A stretch of 21,213 bases of DNA from Bacteroidetes bacterium UBA4416. GTDB taxonomy: Bacteria; Bacteroidota; Bacteroidia; B-17B0; Aurantibacillaceae. The stretch lies in the NCBI GenBank assembly GCA_002390745.1, contig DGQK01000063.1:187448-208660 (forward strand), in the 5' to 3' direction. Every line of letters starts with the position of its first letter. Position 1 is the stretch's first letter. Below are positions 1-7,459 of the stretch, piece by piece. The notes below the pieces were generated by a model. That model made no database searches, was not told the origin of the DNA, and saw only the letters and a list, made by a program, of their open reading frames with translations. The position numbers were made by a program, and so were the translations under genes.

Positions 1-2609
1 ATACCATCAATGCGACGTACACGTCGACCACGGCGCTGACCTCTTTTACCTGGTCGGCGACCTCTCCCAATGTGGTGTTTACAGCGCCCAACAGCGGCAC
101 AACAAGCATTTCCTTTACGGCTCCCGGCACTTATACGGTATCGCTCACGGGCTGCCAGGCGGCCAGCTGCGGCACAGGCACTTCCACCATACAGGTGTTG
201 CCTACGCCTACCGTTAATATAACGGCATCACCTACGGTTGCCTGCACTCCGGGCGGCTCATCGACCTTAACGGCGAGTGGCGGACCAAGCGCCTCATCTT
301 ATACATGGACAGCCTCCTCCGGTCCGGCAATCCCTAACGGCAGTGTCACCGTGGCATCGCCTACTGTCAACACCACCTATACGGTTCTTACGAGCGTTCC
401 CGGATGCACTTCCAGTACTGTTTATACGCTGCCGGTTTCTCCTCGCCCCACGCTCACGCTGACGCCGAATTCGGGGATCTGCAACGGGCAAAGCATTACG
501 CTGAGTGCAAGCGGCGGCGCTACCTATACCTGGAGTCCTTCCGCCACACTCAGCTCAGCGAACGGAAGTACGGTAAGCGCCACTCCTGCTACCACCACCA
601 CGTATAGTGTGACGGGCAATAATGGGGTTTGCAGTAATACGGCAGTAGTAACGGTTTCGGTAAATGCTTCTGCCAGCGTCACCATCACTCCCTCCAATCC
701 ATCGATCTGCAGCGGACAAAGCACCACACTCACCGCTACAGGCGGCTCTACGTATACCTGGACCGCCAGCAGCGGGGCTAATCCGCCGGGTAATGCCGTG
801 GTTACCTTAAGCCCCACCACCACCACTACCTATACGTTGTTAACCGGAAGCGGTACCTGTACGGCATCCGCTATCACAACGGTAAGCGTAACTCCTGGTG
901 TTACCATAACCGCTACTCCGGCATCTACTGCCATTTGCAGCGGAGGCAGCGGCGTAGGCCTTACCGCCTCGGGCGCCAGCTCCTATACCTGGACCCCCAC
1001 AACAGCCCTGACCCCAACAACAGGCGCCAATGTTACAGCCAATCCTTCGGGCAGCACCGTTTATACTGTCACAGGTGGCAACGGCGCCTGCACGGCATCT
1101 GCGGTTGTCAATGTAAGCGTTACTACCATCAGTACTTCTGTGACTGCAAGCTCTGCCAACTACTGCGCAGGTGGTACTGCCGTTACGCTGACAGCCAGCG
1201 GTGCCACATCCTATGCCTGGTCGCCGGCCACCGGCCTGAGCTCTACAAGCGGGGCTGTGGTAACGGCTTCACCGGCTGTTACGACCACATACAGCGTCAC
1301 AGGTACCAGCGGCTCCTGCTCTACCACCCGCACTGTCACCATTACTGTTCCGCCGATAAGCACCATCACTGTTGTGAACAGCGGAACGGTGATCTGCGCG
1401 GGAAGCACGACAAGCTTAACGGCCTCGGGGGCTGCCACTTACACCTGGTTACCTACCAATGAAACAACAGCCTCCATCATTGCGAATCCTACAACTACGA
1501 CTACCTACACGGTAGGCGGACAAACGGCTGCGGGCTGCCTTGCTATTCCCGCCATCATCACGGTATCTGTATCTCCGGCCATAACTCCTTCCATTACTTC
1601 CGGCAGTTCAACCGTATGCTTAACTCAAACCGTGGCCTTATCGGCAGGCCCGACCGGCGGAGGCTTATCCTACACCTGGAGCCCTGCCGGAGCCATTGCC
1701 GGGCCTAATAACACATCGGCTGTGGTAGGCGCGCCAACGGCTGCGGGTATCGTCAATTATACGGTAGCTGTTTCCAACGGGGTTTGCGTAGGCACTGCCA
1801 CCGTCGACCTGGAAGCTTTGCTGTGTACGCCGCCAACGGCAACGATCCAAACGGTAAGCAACGACAGCATCTGCACCAACGGCTGCGTAACCTTCACCGC
1901 AGCTGTAGATGGCAGCCAGCCTATGAATTATCAGTGGGTGTTCCCGGGCGGAACGCCTCCGACATCGAACGTATCGAACCCTCAGGTATGCTATCCTGCC
2001 AAAGGAAGCTATTCTGTAGGATTGGTGGTGACCAATGCTTATGGCTCTTTCAGCGTAACGGCCAACGACTTCATCCATGTTGCCGATACACCCCGCGTAT
2101 TCAACGCCCTCAGGGATACGACGCTGAAAATCGGGCAAACGGCACAGCTAACGGTCAATGACGGTGTGGGCAACAGCTATTACTGGTATCCCAATGTCAA
2201 CGGGAGCATTGCCTGCCCTACCTGCTCCAATACGGTGGTTCAGCCAACCGTCACAACCAAATATTACGTCGAGGTTTCCAATTCGCCTTACTGCAAGCGA
2301 AGGGATTCGGTATTGGTGAAAGTAGATTTTGTGTGCGGGGACTTTTTTGTACCGAATGCATTTTCTCCGAACGGTGACGGACTGAATGATATGATCAATG
2401 TCCACGGTTTCTGCATTGGCACCTACGTGCTCCAGATATACAACCGCTGGGGCGAGAAGGTATTTGAAACCAGCAGCATGACCGAAAGCTGGGATGGTAC
2501 TTTCCGGGGCAAGAATCTGGATACCGGTGTGTTTGTGTACCGGGCCGATGGCCTGACGATAGAAGGAAAGCCATTTAATATAAAAGGAAATATTACGCTG
2601 ATACGATAA
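1..2609 (+). CDS. Large T9SS-secreted adhesin-like protein, C-terminal part (Ig-like repeats, PKD, CHU_C domain); 5' partial
   Basis: The frame is open to the left edge (first full codon at base 3), so the true start lies upstream; the ATG at 72 is internal. The visible part, 868 residues, is rich in Thr, Ser, Gly and Ala. It holds seven Ig-like repeats (about 213-1820), each with a Cys-x-Gly start, an LTASG strand, a YTW strand, a TTTYTVTG strand and a late Cys. A PKD-like domain follows (about 1864-2083, YQWVFPGG), then one more Ig-like unit, then a C-terminal domain from about 2334 with FFVPNAFSPNGDGLND, IYNRWGEKVFE and WDGTFRGK. That last domain is the CHU_C, or type B, T9SS sorting domain (gliding-motility-associated C-terminal domain). 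Such proteins are exported by T9SS and serve as surface adhesins or secreted structural proteins. The ligand cannot be told. The frame ends with tandem TAA TAA, and the PorP/SprF gene starts a few tens of bases later. Confidence 0.9.
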   Translation, partial: TINATYTSTTALTSFTWSATSPNVVFTAPNSGTTSISFTAPGTYTVSLTGCQAASCGTGTSTIQVLPTPTVNITASPTVACTPGGSSTLTASGGPSASSYTWTASSGPAIPNGSVTVASPTVNTTYTVLTSVPGCTSSTVYTLPVSPRPTLTLTPNSGICNGQSITLSASGGATYTWSPSATLSSANGSTVSATPATTTTYSVTGNNGVCSNTAVVTVSVNASASVTITPSNPSICSGQSTTLTATGGSTYTWTASSGANPPGNAVVTLSPTTTTTYTLLTGSGTCTASAITTVSVTPGVTITATPASTAICSGGSGVGLTASGASSYTWTPTTALTPTTGANVTANPSGSTVYTVTGGNGACTASAVVNVSVTTISTSVTASSANYCAGGTAVTLTASGATSYAWSPATGLSSTSGAVVTASPAVTTTYSVTGTSGSCSTTRTVTITVPPISTITVVNSGTVICAGSTTSLTASGAATYTWLPTNETTASIIANPTTTTTYTVGGQTAAGCLAIPAIITVSVSPAITPSITSGSSTVCLTQTVALSAGPTGGGLSYTWSPAGAIAGPNNTSAVVGAPTAAGIVNYTVAVSNGVCVGTATVDLEALLCTPPTATIQTVSNDSICTNGCVTFTAAVDGSQPMNYQWVFPGGTPPTSNVSNPQVCYPAKGSYSVGLVVTNAYGSFSVTANDFIHVADTPRVFNALRDTTLKIGQTAQLTVNDGVGNSYYWYPNVNGSIACPTCSNTVVQPTVTTKYYVEVSNSPYCKRRDSVLVKVDFVCGDFFVPNAFSPNGDGLNDMINVHGFCIGTYVLQIYNRWGEKVFETSSMTESWDGTFRGKNLDTGVFVYRADGLTIEGKPFNIKGNITLIR
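213..1820 (+). repeat. Seven tandem Ig-like repeats within the adhesin gene
   Basis: Seven units of about 70-80 codons share the pattern C-x-G ... LTASG ... YTW ... (S/T)P-x-TTTY(T/S)V ... C ... VSV. They have diverged at both protein and DNA level, unlike the HAMP repeats at the other end of the window. The number of units upstream of base 1 is unknown. Confidence 0.8.
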
Positions 2610-2643
2610 TAACAAAACTATGAACCGCTTAATCCCAGACCCA

Positions 2644-3693
2644 ATGAAAAGACTACTACTTGCCGGAATCCTGTCGCTGCCGTTTTTGAACCATGCGCAG
2701 GACATGCACTTTTCGCAGTTCAATGAAACGCCTGTGATCCTGAACCCTGCCTTGAGCTGTACCGCTTATGATACCAGGGTGATTGCCAACTTCAAAAACC
2801 AATGGGCGAGTGTTGCAACGCCTTACCAGACTTATGGGATCAGCATCGAAAAAGCCCTGAAACACCTGAAGCTGAAAAAGGCTTACGTAGGGTCGTCTCT
2901 TTCTATTTTCAGGGACCAGGCCGGCGATGCTTCTTTGGGAACTCTGGCTGCCAGCCTCGGCTTGAATGTGGTGGTAAAGGTATCCGAGTACGGAAAGTTT
3001 TCCGGAGGACTCGGCGGGGGCATCAATTACCGGACCATCGATCCTACCAAACTTAAATGGGAAAGCCAGTACGACGGTTATAAATACAATGCCAATACGG
3101 CATCGGGAGAGGCTGTACCCTACAGTACGATCCTGCAGGGCGATATGTTTGCCGGCGTGGTGTACCACTATGCAAAAAGCGAGCGTTACATCAGCGCCCA
3201 GGACGGCACCAAATTCGACATCGGCCTTTCAGGATTTCATTTTAATGCTCCAAAATATTCTTTTGCAGGCAGCGGCGACAAGCAATTTGCCAAGATCATC
3301 GCCCATGCCAATTTCGACATCGGTATCAAAAGTGCGGGAGTGGCGCTTGTTCCGAGCATTGTATATATGAGGCAGGGGCCTTCGCAGGAGATTGATGCCG
3401 GCTTTATGTTCAAATACATTATCCAGGATCAATCGGTATACACGGGCATTAAAAAGGCGAGTGCTATTTCCTTAGGCGCGACTTACCGTGTAGGCGACGC
3501 CATCATTCCGGCCTTGCTGTTCCAATACGACAAATTCGCCCTGGGTGTGAGCTACGATGTCAATATTTCACAGCTTACGGCAACCTCCAAATCCAGAGGC
3601 GGTGTGGAGATCTGCCTGCGCTTTAACACCAGCCCAGGCTATGGCAAATCGTTGGGCGGAAGCTTCAACAGGCCAACATATAAGAAGGGATAA
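2644..3693 (+). CDS. PorP/SprF family T9SS outer-membrane protein
   Basis: From the ATG at 2644 the protein has 349 residues and a clean signal peptide (MKRLLLAGILSLPFLNHAQ). The mature N-terminus, HFSQFNETPVILNPAL followed by FKNQWASV and YQTYGISIEKAL, is the hallmark of the PorP/SprF family. The rest is alternating strand-like segments with a GLGGG region, as expected of an outer-membrane beta barrel. An ATG at 2620 would add eight residues (MNRLIPDP) ahead of the signal peptide; I prefer 2644. In Flavobacterium johnsoniae SprF is needed for export of the CHU_C protein SprB, and such genes commonly sit next to a large CHU_C cargo gene, as here with only 34 bases between the two. The likely role is helping secrete or anchor the upstream protein. 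Family assignment is firm; partner assignment is inferred from context. Confidence 0.9.
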   Translation: MKRLLLAGILSLPFLNHAQDMHFSQFNETPVILNPALSCTAYDTRVIANFKNQWASVATPYQTYGISIEKALKHLKLKKAYVGSSLSIFRDQAGDASLGTLAASLGLNVVVKVSEYGKFSGGLGGGINYRTIDPTKLKWESQYDGYKYNANTASGEAVPYSTILQGDMFAGVVYHYAKSERYISAQDGTKFDIGLSGFHFNAPKYSFAGSGDKQFAKIIAHANFDIGIKSAGVALVPSIVYMRQGPSQEIDAGFMFKYIIQDQSVYTGIKKASAISLGATYRVGDAIIPALLFQYDKFALGVSYDVNISQLTATSKSRGGVEICLRFNTSPGYGKSLGGSFNRPTYKKG

Positions 3694-3890
3694 GCAGTAA
3701 ATACAACCGGGGATTGAAGAGAAACGATGAAAGACCCGGAGGATACGGTGCCTGATCGCGCCACGATGTGACTGAATGCTTACATTAAAAAAGACTTCAC
3801 ATATTCCCTGCAATACCCTGACAACAGGTAATTTACAAACAAATCACACTACGCGCGAAATGTTTGCGTTTTAACCTTAAAACATCACTC
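3694..3890. other. Intergenic region with no recognised gene
   Basis: This 197-base gap follows the PorP/SprF gene. I find no convincing terminator hairpin and no coding frame with family-like content. An AATGTTTG (3859-3866) is one mismatch from the TAnnTTTG box and lies 24 bases before the next ATG, but it has no TTG at a suitable distance, so I do not call a promoter. Confidence 0.4.
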
Positions 3891-4112
3891 ATGAAAACAC
3901 TCCTGACCAATAGCCTGATGATTGCTACGGTGGCCTTCTGCCTGGCTTCCTGCAAAAAAGATCTGCCGGATTCCTGTTACGATAAGACTTACCACGATGA
4001 GCATAAAAATGACATCTGCACGGCTGATTGTCCGGGTGTGACAGGCTGCGACGGAAAAACCTATTGCAACGAATGTGTGATGCATAGTAATGGCATCAAG
4101 CATTTACAATAA
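3891..4112 (+). CDS. Small Kazal-type domain lipoprotein
   Basis: The ATG at 3891 gives a 73-residue protein with a lipoprotein signal (hydrophobic run, then LASC with Cys21 as the lipidated residue, followed by KKD). A TTG at 3864 in the same frame would only lengthen the signal region. The mature part has six further cysteines (29, 43, 47, 53, 59, 62) and the core CDGKTYCNEC at 53-62 followed by SNGI, matching the Kazal serine-protease-inhibitor core (C-x-DGKTY-x-NxC ... AGV). Bacterial versions usually have a final Gly-Glu-Cys about 8-12 residues after the GV/GI. Here the protein stops three residues after GIK, so that Cys is missing while an extra Cys (59) lies in the core. Likely a periplasmic or surface-anchored inhibitor-like protein; actual inhibition is unproven. 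It ends before a bidirectional terminator. Confidence 0.75.
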   Translation: MKTLLTNSLMIATVAFCLASCKKDLPDSCYDKTYHDEHKNDICTADCPGVTGCDGKTYCNECVMHSNGIKHLQ

Positions 4113-4134
4113 ACGCAAAAAAAACCTGGATAAA

Positions 4135-4162
4135 AAAAGATCGCCCTCCAGGACGATCTTTT
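4135..4162. terminator. Bidirectional rho-independent terminator
   Basis: A 9-bp stem (AAAAGATCG at 4135-4143 pairing with CGATCTTTT at 4154-4162), with two further inner pairs, is flanked by T-rich runs on both strands (TTCTTTTT to the right; a run of A to the left). It lies between the convergent stop codons at 4112 and 4185, so it can serve both transcripts. Confidence 0.85.
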
Positions 4163-4184
4163 CTTTTTATCCGATAGTGCTGAT

Positions 4185-5321
4185 CTAAACGTAAGGGTGT
4201 TTCTTGATCACCTGGATATCTTTCTTGACAAGTTTTTCGATGGCTTTAAAATCCGGTTGTTCATCATGGGAGCACAGGGAAATGGCGGTTCCGCCCTCGC
4301 CTGCCCTGCCTGTACGGCCAATGCGGTGCACATAGGTTTCGGGAACTTCCGGGATCTCGTAGTTGATCACATGCGTGAGCTTATCCACGTCAATACCACG
4401 TGAAGCGATGTCGGTAGCTACCAGTATTTTCAGCGTTCTGTCCTTAAATCCTTTCAGCGCGCGTTCGCGGGCACCCTGCGATTTGTTGCCATGAATCGCC
4501 TCTGCCTTGATGCCGAAAGCGCTCAGCTGCTTGGCCACCTTATCGGCACCACGCTTGGTGCGGGTGAAGATGAGGGCGTGGTTTATTTTTTCGGTTTGGA
4601 TGATGTGCTTCAGTAAAAGCATTTTTTTATCCTGTTTCACGAAATATACCTGCTGCTTAATGAGGGTAGCTGTAGAGGATACAGGATTCACCGCAACGCT
4701 CACCGGATTGTGCAGAATGCTGTTGGCGAGCTTCATGATGTTGGGCGCTGCCGTTGCAGAGAAAAACAGGGTTTGCCTTTTCTCGGGAAGTTTGGCGATC
4801 ACCTTCTTCATATCGTGGATAAAGCCCATGTCGAGCATGCGGTCCGCTTCATCGAGCACAAAATACTGAATATGGTTTAACTTAATGAAACCCTGCTGCA
4901 TGAGGTCGAGCAGCCTTCCTGGTGTCGCGATCAGGATGTCGATGCCTTTTTTGAGGGCCACCACCTGGTGAAACTGCGATACGCCGCCAAAAATAACCGC
5001 GTGCTTAAATCCGAGGTGGGTTCCGTAGGCGGTGAAGTTCTCACTGATCTGTGAGGCCAGCTCGCGCGTTGGCGCCAGGATCAGGGCTTTGATCTCCCGC
5101 TTGTCCTTATCCCCGGGCTTCCTGTTCTTATCGAGCAACTGAAGAATAGGCAGCGCAAAGGCCGCTGTTTTACCGGTTCCTGTCTGGGCGCAGCCAAACA
5201 TATCGTGTCCTTCGAGAATATGCGGAATAGCTTGTTGTTGAATGGGGGAAGGCATTTCGTAGCCTTTTTTATCGAGCGCCTTAATAAGCGGATCGATGAG
5301 GTTGAGTTCTTTAAATGTCAT
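4185..5321 (-). CDS. rhlE: RhlE-type DEAD-box ATP-dependent RNA helicase
   Basis: The protein has 378 residues. All DEAD-box motifs are present in order: Q motif (SPIQQQAI, 25-32), motif I AQTGTGKT (45-52), Ia PTREL (84-88), Ib TPGR (133-136), II DEAD (157-160), III SAT (188-190), V with ATDIASRGID, and VI HRIGRTGR (332-339). VLDEADRMLDMGFIHD, TRTKRGAD and IHGNKSQGARERAL are typical of the RhlE subgroup. It unwinds short RNA duplexes using ATP, with roles in ribosome assembly and RNA turnover known for the family. The protein ends a few residues after the helicase core and lacks the long basic tail seen in many RhlE proteins. The start is the ATG at 5321 (MTFKELNL), just ahead of the Q motif. 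A TATATTTG box lies 71 bases upstream. Confidence 0.93.
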   Translation of the reverse strand: MTFKELNLIDPLIKALDKKGYEMPSPIQQQAIPHILEGHDMFGCAQTGTGKTAAFALPILQLLDKNRKPGDKDKREIKALILAPTRELASQISENFTAYGTHLGFKHAVIFGGVSQFHQVVALKKGIDILIATPGRLLDLMQQGFIKLNHIQYFVLDEADRMLDMGFIHDMKKVIAKLPEKRQTLFFSATAAPNIMKLANSILHNPVSVAVNPVSSTATLIKQQVYFVKQDKKMLLLKHIIQTEKINHALIFTRTKRGADKVAKQLSAFGIKAEAIHGNKSQGARERALKGFKDRTLKILVATDIASRGIDVDKLTHVINYEIPEVPETYVHRIGRTGRAGEGGTAISLCSHDEQPDFKAIEKLVKKDIQVIKKHPYV

Positions 5322-5392
5322 GGATTGTTTATAATTATACTTAGTCCCTTTATGCTACATCGTTGTATGCACAAACAGAATTATAGAAGGGG

Positions 5393-5400
5393 CAAATATA
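5393..5400 (-). promoter_or_regulatory. Candidate -7 box (TATATTTG) for rhlE
   Basis: The minus strand reads TATATTTG, a full match to the Bacteroidetes TAnnTTTG -7 element, in the gap between the phosphatase stop and rhlE, 71 bases before its ATG. The nearest upstream TTG is 26 bases away, slightly outside the usual 17-23, so the -33 element is uncertain. Confidence 0.4.
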
Positions 5401-5412
5401 CACATTTAATCC

Positions 5413-7392
5413 TTACAGCCGGAAACCAAGTACGAGAACGTCGTCTACCTGATCCAGGCTGCCTTTCCACTCGGTAAAGCAATGTTCGAGTTCCTGCTTT
5501 TGTTTCTGCATGGATTTTTCCTGCATCACCAGCAATTTTTGCTGGAGCTGCCTGTATTTGAATTTTTTTCCGCCTGCTTTGCTTCCGGGCAGGTTCTCTC
5601 CTCCAAACTGATCGGCATAGCCATCGGTGAAGAGGTAAAGGGTTGTACCGCGGTTGAGCAGGAGGTGCTGCGAGGTGAAGGGTGCCGGCTGCTCGCTGTA
5701 ACCGATGGGCTGCTTGTCGGCCTTCAGCTCTTTCAAGGCTGCATCCTCTCCACGACCCGGCGGAGAAACGATCCAAAGCGAATTGTAAGCTCCTGCCCAG
5801 GATACGCTTACGTAGGGCTGTTTGTCCTGCAGGCTGGCGATCGGAAAACAGCAGAGGCTGATATCCATTCCGTCTTTCACTTCTTTTCCGCTTTTGCGAA
5901 ACGTCTCCAGCACCAGGTCGCGGGTACGATCCAGGATCTGCCCGGGATCAACGAGGCCGAACTCCTTCACGCAGCGCGTGAGTGCATTGGCACATACCAC
6001 ACTTACCAGGGCTCCCGGAACACCATGTCCTGTACAATCGGCTGCCGCATAGAACACATGATCTGCCGTTACCTCAAAGAAATAAAAATCGCCGGCCACA
6101 ATATGCTTGGGCTTATACAGCAAAAAGCTATCCGGAAAGTACTTCAAAATATCTTTTTCATCCGCCATGATGGCCGACTGAATCCGTTTGGCATAGTTGA
6201 TACTGTCTATGATCTCCTTCTGCGCACTTTCAATCCGGTCTTTCTGCGTGAGAAGCTGGTTCTTGTATTCATTCAGCTTTTCAAAAGATTTTTGTTTCAG
6301 CCTGTATCGGTTGATGTAAAGGACAATAACAACGCCAAAAAACACACAGGACAGCAACAGCACCCACAGCACCGTTTGCTTCGATCTCAGGTTGGTTTCC
6401 GCCTCCAGTTGCTTGATACGCAAGAGCGTTTCGGAATTTTCGCGATCGAACTGGCTTTTCTGATCTGCCAGCTCCATTTTCAGCTCGTTACTCGTCATCG
6501 TCGCTTTACCTTCGTAATGCTTTTTCAAATACTCGTTGGCCTGTTTGTAATCTCTCATTGCCTGGTAATAATCAGAATAGATGTAATAGAGCTCATACAG
6601 ATCGGTGTTGGAACCCAGCGAGGTTGCCAGCCTGGTAGCCAGTGTGAGGTAGTAGCTGCACTCCTTGAACTTCCCGGCTTTGAGATAGCTGTCGGCCATG
6701 TTCTGATAAGGCACAATGAGGCTTGCCGGCTCGTTGGCCAACCTGAAATTGGCGATTTCCAGTTCGTAATAGCGAATGGCTTCCATATAATTGCCCTTGC
6801 GGTCTTCATCACTGCCATAGGAGTTAAAACAGCTGGCCAATCCCGAATAATCGTTGATCCTTTTGTAATTCTCAAAGGCGAGGTCCGTGTAGAACATGGC
6901 GGAGTCGTGCATATCGAGGTTGCTGAACGGAATGGAGAGGTTGAAGGTCGTATTGGCGATCTGTCTCACATCCTTCAATTCCACCAGCATTTTCAGAGCC
7001 TTCTTGTACATGTCGATAGACGCTTCGTTATTTCCCGCCAGTGAATAGATGGAAGCCATATTGTTCAGGCTATACGCGGTCAGCGAAACGTCCTTATTGG
7101 CCTTGGCCAGCTGAAGCGAGCGTTTACAGATGCTGAATGCCGAATCAAGCATGTTTTTCTTCTCATAATAATTGCCAAGGATATTATTGAGGCTGATGGT
7201 TCTCTGATAAGGAAGTGCCGCATGGTCGTCTGCTTCGAAGGCCATTTTGGCGTAGACATAAGCCAGGTCCCAATCGCTGGATTCGTACTTTACCGCAGAA
7301 TCATAAAGTGTTTGGTAATTGGCCGGTTTTTGTGCCGGAAGCAAACAGGAAAGCAAGGTTAAACAAAGGCATATAATGCAGGGCCGAAACAT
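5413..7392 (-). CDS. TPR-containing, membrane-anchored SpoIIE/PP2C-type serine phosphatase
   Basis: I choose the ATG at 7392, which gives 659 residues beginning MFRPCIICLCLTLLSCLLPAQ, a signal peptide. The ATG at 7455 would put 21 residues of non-signal sequence ahead of it. Order of parts: signal peptide; TPR-like helical repeats (about 25-290, with NNILGNYYEKK, NNMASIYSLAGN, QNMADSYLKAGK); a charged coiled coil; one membrane segment at about 340-361; a second coiled coil; and a C-terminal SpoIIE phosphatase domain from about 385. Metal-binding aspartates are visible in AGDFY (D435), DCTGHG (D452) and DGYAD (D590). The layout puts TPRs in the periplasm and the phosphatase in the cytoplasm, so it probably senses an outside signal and dephosphorylates a partner-switch protein (SpoIIAA-like). 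No anti-sigma antagonist is encoded nearby. The 67 bases separating it from the upstream helicase gene include a TATATTTG box. Confidence 0.9.
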   Translation of the reverse strand: MFRPCIICLCLTLLSCLLPAQKPANYQTLYDSAVKYESSDWDLAYVYAKMAFEADDHAALPYQRTISLNNILGNYYEKKNMLDSAFSICKRSLQLAKANKDVSLTAYSLNNMASIYSLAGNNEASIDMYKKALKMLVELKDVRQIANTTFNLSIPFSNLDMHDSAMFYTDLAFENYKRINDYSGLASCFNSYGSDEDRKGNYMEAIRYYELEIANFRLANEPASLIVPYQNMADSYLKAGKFKECSYYLTLATRLATSLGSNTDLYELYYIYSDYYQAMRDYKQANEYLKKHYEGKATMTSNELKMELADQKSQFDRENSETLLRIKQLEAETNLRSKQTVLWVLLLSCVFFGVVIVLYINRYRLKQKSFEKLNEYKNQLLTQKDRIESAQKEIIDSINYAKRIQSAIMADEKDILKYFPDSFLLYKPKHIVAGDFYFFEVTADHVFYAAADCTGHGVPGALVSVVCANALTRCVKEFGLVDPGQILDRTRDLVLETFRKSGKEVKDGMDISLCCFPIASLQDKQPYVSVSWAGAYNSLWIVSPPGRGEDAALKELKADKQPIGYSEQPAPFTSQHLLLNRGTTLYLFTDGYADQFGGENLPGSKAGGKKFKYRQLQQKLLVMQEKSMQKQKQELEHCFTEWKGSLDQVDDVLVLGFRL

Positions 7393-7403
7393 AGAGAAGC
7401 GCT

Positions 7404-7411
7404 CAAATATA
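7404..7411 (-). promoter_or_regulatory. Candidate -7 box (TATATTTG) for the phosphatase gene
   Basis: The minus strand reads TATATTTG, ending 11 bases before the ATG at 7392. The same spacing is seen before the DbpA-like and cupin genes. No TTG stands at 17-23 bases upstream, so this is weaker than the other two. If used, the leader would be only a few bases. Confidence 0.35.
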
Positions 7412-7459
7412 GCTTTTTTAACAAATACTATACATTGAAATTCAGCGAAAGGCATTTTT

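Noticed and set aside
2148..2723. 191-codon minus-strand frame across the CHU_C/PorP junction
   Set aside because: It overlaps two well-supported plus-strand genes and shows no family features.
5482..7044. 520-codon open frame on the plus strand
   Set aside because: It lies wholly antisense to the TPR/SpoIIE phosphatase, whose motifs are unmistakable. The translated product has no recognisable domain.
7393..7455. Upstream ATG (7455) extending the phosphatase by 21 residues
   Set aside because: It would bury the signal peptide and would place the TATATTTG box inside the gene.
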